Source: Mesoaciditogaceae bacterium
GTDB taxonomy: Bacteria; Thermotogota; Thermotogae; Mesoaciditogales; Mesoaciditogaceae
Assembly (NCBI GenBank): GCA_015486145.1
Contig: WFSH01000234.1
Coordinates: forward strand, 1-10,229
Direction: 5' to 3'
DNA length: 10,229 nucleotides
Below the pieces are notes generated by a model. The model was not told the DNA's origin. It searched no databases and saw only the letters and a program-made list of their open reading frames with translations. The position numbers were made by a program, and so were the translations under genes. Below are positions 1 to 6,167 of the stretch, one piece after another. Positions within the stretch are counted from its first letter, which is position 1. Every line of letters begins with the position of its first letter.

Positions 1-98
1 CCCCAGAAGTCGCTTTCGATGGAGAAAAATTAAAGTTGATAAGACGTAGAGAAACCCTCGAAGATGTTGTAAGACTTTGCAAGTATCCAGAAAACTAA
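1..98 (+). CDS. C-terminal fragment of an unidentified protein
   Basis: The frame beginning at base 3 is open from the window edge and ends in TAA at 96-98. It encodes 31 residues, starting PEVAFDGEKLKL and ending in a charged helix-like tail, LEDVVRLCKYPEN. The other two forward frames stop within the first 50 bases. The composition (charged, amphipathic) looks like a genuine protein C-terminus, but the fragment is too short to assign a family. It lies on the same strand as the genes that follow, with about 100 bases before the next promoter. No function is proposed. Confidence 0.5.
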   Translation, partial: PEVAFDGEKLKLIRRRETLEDVVRLCKYPEN

Positions 99-120
99 AA
101 AATCATTTCTTAGCGCAACC

Positions 121-147
121 TCATTCCGACCACCGAGCCGGAATCTC
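121..147. repeat. Imperfect palindrome resembling a short dispersed intergenic repeat
   Basis: The arms ATTCCG (123-128) and CGGAAT (139-144) are exact reverse complements around a 10-base centre. They are flanked by TC and CTC, so the complementary strand reads GAGATTCCGG followed by TCGGAATGA. This GAGATTCC...GGAATGA layout resembles short palindromic repeats scattered through intergenic DNA of many bacteria. On the + strand the right arm is followed by CTCGTTTTA, so it might also act as a weak terminator for the upstream gene, although a six-pair stem and four T residues are poor for that. Only one copy is in the window, so dispersal is inferred. Confidence 0.35.
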
Positions 148-199
148 GTTTTAAAGAGAATCATAAAGGTTTTATGCATATTTTGAATGTTTAGTAATA

Positions 200-228
200 T
201 TGACTTTATATTTAAAAAATGATAAAAT
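200..228 (+). promoter_or_regulatory. Sigma-70-type promoter of the propeller lipoprotein gene
   Basis: A -35 element TTGACT (200-205) is separated by exactly 17 bases from a -10 element TAAAAT (223-228). Both match consensus at five of six positions and the surroundings are very AT-rich. Transcription would start near 235, giving a leader of about 27 bases. A strong ribosome site, AAAGGGGGT at 246-254, sits seven bases before the ATG at 262. Confidence 0.6.
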
Positions 229-261
229 TTTTTTAAACTATACCGAAAGGGGGTATCAAAA

Positions 262-1235
262 ATGAATAAAAAATCTATTTTTATCTTAGCGTTGAGTTTG
301 ATGACGTTGACATTTTTCTTGACAGGTTGTTTGCCAATTAGTATTCCAGCAAACAAAGTGTACGTTGCCAACATGGGAGACAACACTGTTAGCGTGATAG
401 ACGTATCTGCGAGTAATACTATTACGATCATACCAGTTGGGAACAAACCAATCGCCATAGCTGTAAATCAAACAACAAAAAAAGTTTACGTTGCCAATCT
501 TTTGAGCAACACGGTAAGTGTGATAAACGCTTTTACCAATAGTGTTATACAAACAATACCTGTAGGAAATGGACCTGATGGAATTTGTGTAAATCCCACA
601 ACGAACTTTCTTTACGTTTCGAATCACTCAGATGATTCAGTGAGCGTCATAAATCTTTTGAACAACACAATAGTTTCAACGGTAACAGTTGGGAATTATC
701 CTTATGGAATTGACGTAGATAAAACGACTAACATGGTATATGTTGCCAACAATTACGATAACACGGTGAGTGTAATGATGGCCAGACGAATAGCGTTGCC
801 ACCACGGTGAGCGTTGGAACTGCTCCAGTTGCAGTTGCTGTAAATCCAAACCCTAAGATCGATATGGTGTACGTCGTTAATGCAAAATCCAACAATGTGA
901 GCGTGATAAATGGAAATACGAACACCGTTGTTCAAACCATATCAGTTGGATATGCACCGATGGATGCATGTGTAGATAAAGCAACGAACAAAATATATGT
1001 GACTAATAGTGGAAGCAACACCGTGAGTGTGATCGACGGAAATACGAATACTGTCGCTCAAACTATACCTGTTGGCAATAATCCACATGGCATAAGATTG
1101 AATCCGACGACAAACAAAGTATACGTTACCAACGCTGGAAACAACACCATCAGTGTGATAGATAGTTTAACGGGTACCGTTATCCAAAACATACCAGTTG
1201 GAAACTTTCCAATAGCTGTTGGGGTATTAGAGTAA
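262..1235 (+). pseudogene. YVTN-repeat beta-propeller lipoprotein, frameshifted in blade 4
   Basis: As read, translation from ATG 262 ends at TGA 808-810 after 182 residues. The same protein continues in the next frame to TAA 1233-1235. Restoring one base between 776 and 777, inside an isoleucine codon of a VSVID motif, gives one protein of about 324 residues. It has a type II signal peptide with lipobox LTGC (Cys23) and then seven repeats of about 42 residues of the pattern NKVYVTN..SNTVSVIDG.TNTV..TIPVGN.P.GIAVNPTT. Repeats begin near residue 31, and the seventh ends six residues before the stop. Seven repeats match a closed seven-bladed YVTN/NHL-type propeller, so the protein is probably an envelope-anchored surface or binding protein; the ligand is unknown. 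Without blades 5-7 the ring could not close. The downstream part shows no decay, so a recent mutation or a sequencing error is likely. GTG 807 opens the second frame but has no convincing ribosome site. Confidence 0.8.
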
Positions 1236-1326
1236 AGTTCAGATTTTTCATCGTGAAGCTTTTTTAAATGGAATTTCTGCAATTTCTTTTCAAATTGGCC
1301 TTTGAGCAAATGTAAGAGAGTGTGAG

Positions 1327-1367
1327 AAGAAATCCCTTCTTTTAAACAAGGAAAGAAGGGATTTCTT
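1327..1367. terminator. Perfect 16-bp hairpin after the lipoprotein gene
   Basis: AAGAAATCCCTTCTTT (1327-1342) is the exact reverse complement of 1352-1367, leaving a nine-base loop. It lies about 90 bases after the lipoprotein stop and ahead of the next promoter, where a terminator is expected. The right arm ends in TTTCTT and is followed by AGATATTAGG, so there is no classical T tract. The hairpin is AT-rich at its base. It could stop transcription in either direction or protect the lipoprotein mRNA 3' end. Confidence 0.6.
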
Positions 1368-1489
1368 AGATATTAGGAGCTTTTCTTAGAAAATAGGCAA
1401 TTCGATTAGATTTTGGGGTTTAAAAATCTAAAATTAGGGATATCTATAAATAATACTACATTTTGGTGTGTAATAAGAGTTTGTGTTAT

Positions 1490-1495
1490 TATAAT
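1490..1495 (+). promoter_or_regulatory. Candidate -10 element of the sugar operon promoter
   Basis: A perfect TATAAT lies at 1490-1495, placing the transcript start near 1502 and the ribosome site GGAGGAGAT (1515-1523) just inside the message. No good -35 box sits at 16-18 bases; the nearest resemblance, TTGGTG at 1463-1468, is 21 bases away. A second option, TTGTGT (1481-1486) with TATTAT (1503-1508), would leave almost no leader. A promoter needing help, or tuned for repression by the adjacent regulator, is possible. The rest of 1236-1526 holds the hairpin described above and otherwise featureless AT-rich DNA. Confidence 0.4.
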
Positions 1496-1526
1496 GATAT
1501 GATATTATATTTATGGAGGAGATAGA

Positions 1527-2279
1527 ATGGAATACACTAAATTTTTGGATGAAAGTAATCCTTTACCTCTGTATCATCAACTCAAAATTTTGTTGAAAGA
1601 AAAGATAGAAAATGGCATATGGAAGCCTGGTAAAAGGATTCCTTCCGAAAAAGAGTTGGCGAATATTTACAATACGTCCATGGCTACCGTACGTCAGGCT
1701 GTTGCTTTACTTACAAATGAAGGTTTTTTGGTAAAAAAGCAAGGTAAAGGTACTTTTGTGGCGACAACAAAAATACAAAAGGGCCCCATACTTCTTACCT
1801 CATTTACCGAGGAAATGCGAAGCAAAGGCTTTAAAGTTAAGTCGAAAGTTCTGCGATTTGGAAAAATTGAGCCAAACGATGCAATAAAAAAAATCCTTGA
1901 TTTGACCAAGGGTGAAGAGCTTTTTTTCATTCAAAGGCTTAGATATGCTAATAACGAACCGATGGGGCTTCAGAGTTCTTACATAGTTTCAGATATCGCG
2001 GAAGGACTCGAAAATGAAGATCTTACCGGTTCTCTGTATCAGATATTGGAACATAGATACGGTGTGCTTATTGCAAGAGCAGATGAGAATTACTCGGCAA
2101 TACTGCTTGACAAAAACACTGAAAAATTGCTTGGTTTGTCTCATCCGGCTGTTGGATTTTTCGTCAAACGTGTTGCCTATTCTGTGCAAAATAGACCTAT
2201 AGAATACACAGAGTCCCTCATGCGCGCAGATAGGTACTCAATTTCTATTAAACTTCGAAGACATGCCAACGCTCTATGA
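1527..2279 (+). CDS. HutC/FarR-type GntR transcriptional regulator with UTRA domain
   Basis: This 250-residue protein has the standard length and order of the HutC branch of GntR regulators. Residues 12-80 form the winged helix-turn-helix: PLYHQLK, then PSEKELA (39-45), then the recognition segment TSMATVRQAV (50-59) and the wing GKGTFV (73-78). Residues about 95-240 form a UTRA ligand-binding domain with the typical C-terminal RADRYSI (233-239). UTRA domains commonly sense sugar phosphates or similar small molecules. A strong ribosome site GGAGGAGAT (1515-1523) fixes the ATG start. It is the first gene of the operon and ends 10 bases before the kinase start, so it most likely represses its own operon until an intermediate of the pathway binds. 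The ligand cannot be read from the sequence. Confidence 0.9.
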   Translation: MEYTKFLDESNPLPLYHQLKILLKEKIENGIWKPGKRIPSEKELANIYNTSMATVRQAVALLTNEGFLVKKQGKGTFVATTKIQKGPILLTSFTEEMRSKGFKVKSKVLRFGKIEPNDAIKKILDLTKGEELFFIQRLRYANNEPMGLQSSYIVSDIAEGLENEDLTGSLYQILEHRYGVLIARADENYSAILLDKNTEKLLGLSHPAVGFFVKRVAYSVQNRPIEYTESLMRADRYSISIKLRRHANAL

Positions 2280-2289
2280 GGTGAGAAAT

Positions 2290-3156
2290 GTGAAAAAGCT
2301 CGTAATTGGCGTAGATCTCGGTGGAAGCAACGTGAGAAGTGCTATTGTGAATTTGAAAGGGGAAATCCTGGCTCGCAAGGTTCAAACTGTAAAGAAAAAG
2401 AATAGAAATACCGTTATTGAGCAACTGTTGGCTTTGATCGATAGTTTGATAAATGAAAAGGTTAAGGGGATCGGTGTTTGTATTCCTGGAGCAGTTACAT
2501 CTTCAGGCCTTGTCTGGGCACCTAATCTTCCAAATTGGAATGATCTTCCTCTTGAGGGTATATTGAAAAATCGATTTCCGTCTTTGGAGATCGTTGTGAA
2601 AGATGACAGAGCTACAATGGTTTTTGCTGAAAGTCGATTGGGTGTCGCTAAGGGATACAAAAACGTGGTGTTCATGATAATTGGAACAGGTATAGGAGTG
2701 GGGTTGATACTTGATGGGCGCGTATATTCTGGGACAAGAGGATTAGCTGGCAGTGCAGGATGGCTTATTATGAATGGCATTTCCGGGGTCGGATCAAAAT
2801 ACGAAACTTTTGAAGAAAAAGCGTCTGGCTTGGCAATAAAAGAGAAGTACGGACTGGATGGCCAAATATTCTTTGAAAAAGCTTCGAAAGGGGATGCAAA
2901 AGCAATGGAGATTCTCGAAAATATTGGTAAAGAAATAGGTATTGGCATTGCCAATTTAGTTGCTGTTACAGATCCTGAAATAGTTGTGATAGGTGGAGGG
3001 ATTGTAAAAAGTTGGAAGTACATAAAAGATGGCATTCATCATTCAATGCAAAAATGGGCTCATCCGGTTCTCAAAGATATTCCAATATTTTGCTCTTCTC
3101 TTGGTGATGATGCTGGTATTTTGGGTGTTTCGCAAATGGTTATAGAAAGGATGTGA
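2290..3156 (+). CDS. ROK-family sugar kinase-like protein, atypical sugar/zinc motifs
   Basis: The chosen start is GTG 2290, giving 288 residues beginning (M)KKLVIGVDLGGSNVR. GAGGTGA (2278-2284), a full match to the anti-Shine-Dalgarno, lies five bases ahead. In-frame ATG 2263 would overlap the regulator and lacks such a site. ROK landmarks are present: the phosphate loop DLGGSNVR (9-16), PNLPNW (78-83), the presumed catalytic Asp106 in KDDRA, GTGIGVG (132-138) and the C-terminal PEIVVIGGG (229-237). Canonical sugar-contact and zinc elements are not: the usual GxxGxAGExGH reads GTRGLAGSAGW (148-158), replacing Glu and His by Ser and Trp, and the following CGCGxxGC cysteine cluster is absent (GISGVGSKYETFEEKASG). 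ROK kinases phosphorylate free hexoses or amino sugars with ATP. This one probably acts on the sugar released by the downstream glycosidase, but substrate or even kinase activity is uncertain. Confidence 0.85.
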   Translation: MKKLVIGVDLGGSNVRSAIVNLKGEILARKVQTVKKKNRNTVIEQLLALIDSLINEKVKGIGVCIPGAVTSSGLVWAPNLPNWNDLPLEGILKNRFPSLEIVVKDDRATMVFAESRLGVAKGYKNVVFMIIGTGIGVGLILDGRVYSGTRGLAGSAGWLIMNGISGVGSKYETFEEKASGLAIKEKYGLDGQIFFEKASKGDAKAMEILENIGKEIGIGIANLVAVTDPEIVVIGGGIVKSWKYIKDGIHHSMQKWAHPVLKDIPIFCSSLGDDAGILGVSQMVIERM

Positions 3157-3162
3157 GATTGA

Positions 3163-3960
3163 ATGAAAAGATATTTCGAGCAATATTTCAACGATATCGA
3201 TGGAATCATCAAAAAGATTCATGATACGCAGTCAGATAAGATCTCTGAAGCAGCTCAGATTATGGTCGATGCAATAGCTAATGGTCATCTTGTCCATGTT
3301 TTCGGAAGTGCGCATTCAGCAATACCTGTTATGGAGATATTCCCAAGGTATGGAGGGTACGTTGGCGAAAATGGTGCATTTCATCCTTTACTTAATCCAA
3401 GACTTTTGTGGTGGAATGTTATCGGAACAGGTGGTGTTAAAGACTTGCTGTGGCTTGAACGTCAAAAAGGATACATAGAGAATTTTCTTGTTGAGCAAGA
3501 TTTACAAAAAGAAGATGTCTTACTGATATTTTCACATGGAGGTGTTAATGCTGCCCCTGTAGAAGCCGCTATTTATGCCAAAGAACATGGGCTGAAAGTT
3601 GTTGCGGTAACTTCTATGGAAAATCAAAAACTTGTTGCCAAAGAACATCCAGATGTCAAAAAACTTTCTGATATAGCCAACATAACTATTGATAATTGTG
3701 TACCTTTAGAAGATGCACTTGTCTCATTAGAAGGAAGGATAGAAAAAGTTTCGCCCGGTAGCACGATAGCCACTGTGCTGATACTTCAATTGCTTAATGC
3801 ACAAGTGGCAGGAGAACTTAATGACAAAGGTGAGAAACTGAATATTTTTGTTTCACCAAATGTTACTGAGATACCATCCTCCCACAATGAATCTGTGTTC
3901 AAACAGTACGATTTGATCATGTTAAAGCACCGATTTCGTGGAAAGGATGATGAACGATGA
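3163..3960 (+). CDS. SIS-domain phosphosugar-binding protein (sugar isomerase-like)
   Basis: The 265-residue protein matches the stand-alone SIS protein group often annotated as sugar isomerase domain or UPF0309. It has an N-terminal helical segment, then FGSAHS (47-52, usually GSGHS), MEIFPRYGG, the second loop FSHGGVNAAPVEAA (123-136, where relatives have a SNSGRN-like core), VVAVTSME (146-153) and a C-terminal SPGST (197-201). SIS domains bind phosphorylated ketoses and aldoses and carry out isomerisation, deamination or ether cleavage. The gene starts six bases after the kinase stop, with AGGATGTGAG as ribosome site, and its TGA overlaps the next ATG as ATGA. It probably converts the product of the adjacent kinase. 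Two serine/glycine loop positions differ from the usual pattern, so the substrate may be unusual. It lacks the MurQ signature residues. Confidence 0.85.
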   Translation: MKRYFEQYFNDIDGIIKKIHDTQSDKISEAAQIMVDAIANGHLVHVFGSAHSAIPVMEIFPRYGGYVGENGAFHPLLNPRLLWWNVIGTGGVKDLLWLERQKGYIENFLVEQDLQKEDVLLIFSHGGVNAAPVEAAIYAKEHGLKVVAVTSMENQKLVAKEHPDVKKLSDIANITIDNCVPLEDALVSLEGRIEKVSPGSTIATVLILQLLNAQVAGELNDKGEKLNIFVSPNVTEIPSSHNESVFKQYDLIMLKHRFRGKDDER

Positions 3961-6131
3961 AGCCATTTTTTCCTGTAGCTGTTTGGTACGGGGAGAATCG
4001 TGTTAGAGCACCGATGATGCCAAGAGTGTCTAAAATAGATGTTGAAAGGACGAGGAGAGACCTTGCCAATATTAAAAAACTGGGATTCAATAGCGTCAGA
4101 TATTGGGTTGATTGGGCAACCTGTGAGCCTGAGTATGATCATTACGATTTCAAGCAAGTTGAAAATTTTGTTGACCAAGTTGATGAATTTGGTCTCAAAG
4201 TTATAATTCAAATATATTTGGATTCAGCGCCAAATTGGATAGCTGTACGATATCCAGACGGCCTTTATAAGGCACAAACAGGTCATAATGTCGAATCGCA
4301 AGCATCACCAGGGTATTCTCTTGATCATCCCGGGATACGTGACAGAGCTACAAAATTCATGAAAAAGCTTGCTACGATTGTCAGAGAAAAACCAGCTTTT
4401 TACGGTTGGGATGTTTGGAGCGAGCCACACATTGTCAATTGGTCGTGGTTTGATTATATGGGAACTACCCCATGGTTTGATTACAGCCATTATGCCCAAG
4501 AGAGATTTAGAGAGTGGCTCAAGAAAAGGTACGGTTCTATCAAAGAGTTGAATGCAAAATGGTATCGTACATACAGTTCTTGGAATGATGTGAAGATTCC
4601 GAAATATGTGACTCTTTCCACGTTTAAAGACTTGATGGATTGGCAACAATTTAATCTTGAGAAACTCCAGGAAGATCTTTTGTGGAGAGTTGAAACTATA
4701 AAAGAAGTTGATCCCGAGCATATCGTGTCAAGTCATTCTGCCATCTCTTCTCTCTACTTATCTCCCCTTGAAGGCGGAGGAAATCCAGATGATTGGAAGA
4801 TGTCAAAAGTTGTGGATGTGTGGGGCACATCTTTTTATCCAAAGCACGTTGGATGGCTTATGCCACTTGATTATTCTCTTAAAGGGTTTACTGTAGATGC
4901 CACGAGATGTTCATCCCACGCTGAAGGAAAAGATTTCTGGATAGGAGAGTTGCAAGCAGGTCACGCCGTGACTGGCATGCATTTTGGTGAGCCGGTAAGT
5001 AAAGAAGATGTTATTCAGTGGGCATGGATAGCTGTTTCGAGAGGTGCGAAAGGGTTGTGCTACTATGCTTATTACCCAATGAGTTGTGGTTATGAAATAT
5101 CTGGGTTTGGGCTTGTTCATCCTGATGGAGAGTTAACAGAAAGATCGAAAACAGCTGGAAATGTTGGAAGGGTGATAAATAAGAATCAGGAACTTTTTCT
5201 TAGAGCTCGTCCACTTAAGTCAAAAGTGGCAGTAGTTTACAACATAGACTCATATATGATGCTTTCAGCACTCCGTGAAAAGGGCAACGAATTGATTCGC
5301 TCGTCTCTTCTTGGACTTTACAGACTGCTGATCCGAGACAATATACAAGTGGACTTTGTGAGCCTTGAGCAAATTGTCAGTGGCGTTTTAAGTAGGTACA
5401 GTATAGTTTTTGCACCAATTTCGATTGTGCTTGAACAAAAGACTGCTGAGGCCATGAAAAATTACGTTAGAAAAGGTGGTGTACTCATTTCCGAATTTAG
5501 ACCTGGTTGGAGTGACAAAGATGGTAACAATGCTACGAAAATACCGGGCATGGGGCTTGATGAATTATTTGGATGCTATGAACTTTGGTGGCGAGAATCC
5601 AAGCACCCCCAGGTACACATTAATGAGGGATTCTCTAAGGATTTAAAGATGCTAAACGGCAGTGGATATGAAGAAGCTTTTGCACTTAATGGTGGGAATG
5701 CAATTGGAGTGTTCAACGATGGCTCTGCGGCTATCGTGATGAACAAGTTCGGTAAGGGCACGGCTGTTGTAATTGGAACACTTCTTTCAAGAGAATATGA
5801 AAAATCGCGTGCTCAGGATATTGAGCAATTTTTTAGAGAGATGTTGAAAATAGCCAATGTTAACTCTTCTGCATATGTTACAGATCCAAGTGTTTTCATT
5901 GAAACAAGGCTTTTGAAATTCCAGAATGATTACATTGCTTTTTTCTTCAATCATGAAGAATTAAATGAAGTGAGTTCAAGTGTTATATTAAATGAACTCA
6001 CCGGCAATTATGCTGCTTTTGACCTCGTTAATGAGAAAACAATTCCTTGTGAAACTGGAGAAAATGGACTTGTTGTTAACGTGAAATTGAAACCATTGGA
6101 AGTTCTTGTGTTAAAACTAACTAAAAGCTGA
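3957..6131 (+). CDS. GH42-like glycoside hydrolase (beta-galactosidase family)
   Basis: The 724-residue protein has the three-part GH42 layout: a TIM-barrel catalytic domain (about 1-390), a glutamine-amidotransferase-like trimerisation domain (about 420-625, containing VAVVYNIDSY and GGVLISEFRPGW), and a small C-terminal beta domain. The proposed acid/base is Glu156 in WDVWSEPH, and the nucleophile is Glu331 in IGELQAGHA. Their spacing of 175 residues fits the family. Clan GH-A enzymes normally have Asn just before the acid/base; here it is Ser155 (AGC). The typical YYPEQW start and cysteine cluster of classical GH42 enzymes are not evident. No signal peptide is visible, so it acts in the cytoplasm on imported glycosides. 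Its ATG overlaps the SIS stop by four bases, implying translational coupling. Beta-galactoside cleavage is the default guess, but substrate is open. Confidence 0.85.
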   Translation: MKPFFPVAVWYGENRVRAPMMPRVSKIDVERTRRDLANIKKLGFNSVRYWVDWATCEPEYDHYDFKQVENFVDQVDEFGLKVIIQIYLDSAPNWIAVRYPDGLYKAQTGHNVESQASPGYSLDHPGIRDRATKFMKKLATIVREKPAFYGWDVWSEPHIVNWSWFDYMGTTPWFDYSHYAQERFREWLKKRYGSIKELNAKWYRTYSSWNDVKIPKYVTLSTFKDLMDWQQFNLEKLQEDLLWRVETIKEVDPEHIVSSHSAISSLYLSPLEGGGNPDDWKMSKVVDVWGTSFYPKHVGWLMPLDYSLKGFTVDATRCSSHAEGKDFWIGELQAGHAVTGMHFGEPVSKEDVIQWAWIAVSRGAKGLCYYAYYPMSCGYEISGFGLVHPDGELTERSKTAGNVGRVINKNQELFLRARPLKSKVAVVYNIDSYMMLSALREKGNELIRSSLLGLYRLLIRDNIQVDFVSLEQIVSGVLSRYSIVFAPISIVLEQKTAEAMKNYVRKGGVLISEFRPGWSDKDGNNATKIPGMGLDELFGCYELWWRESKHPQVHINEGFSKDLKMLNGSGYEEAFALNGGNAIGVFNDGSAAIVMNKFGKGTAVVIGTLLSREYEKSRAQDIEQFFREMLKIANVNSSAYVTDPSVFIETRLLKFQNDYIAFFFNHEELNEVSSSVILNELTGNYAAFDLVNEKTIPCETGENGLVVNVKLKPLEVLVLKLTKS

Positions 6132-6167
6132 GTGGTTTTTTCACTTTTAAATAAGGAGGGATTTTAG

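Noticed and set aside
807..1235. A separate 142-residue gene starting at GTG 807
   Set aside because: It has no convincing ribosome site, begins in mid-blade, and joins the upstream frame with a single inserted base, so it is the second half of the lipoprotein gene.
262..1235. Tandem DNA repeats suggesting a CRISPR array or minisatellite
   Set aside because: The roughly 126-base periodicity reflects coding of 42-residue protein blades; there are no identical repeats with unique spacers.
2263..2289. ATG 2263 as start of the kinase gene
   Set aside because: It would overlap the regulator by 17 bases and has no ribosome site, whereas GTG 2290 has a near-perfect one and yields the usual ROK N-terminus.
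2382..3035. Long open frame of 217 codons on the minus strand
   Set aside because: It lies entirely inside the well-supported kinase gene and its translation is low-complexity, proline- and serine-rich, typical of an antisense shadow.
3786..4211. Minus-strand open frame of 141 codons across the SIS/glycosidase junction
   Set aside because: Both + strand genes there have clear family motifs and coupled ATGA overlap; the minus frame resembles no protein family I recognise.
6131..6146. Possible attenuator hairpin between the glycosidase and binding protein genes
   Set aside because: Only a four-pair stem (AGTG with CACT) around a T-rich loop; too weak to support.
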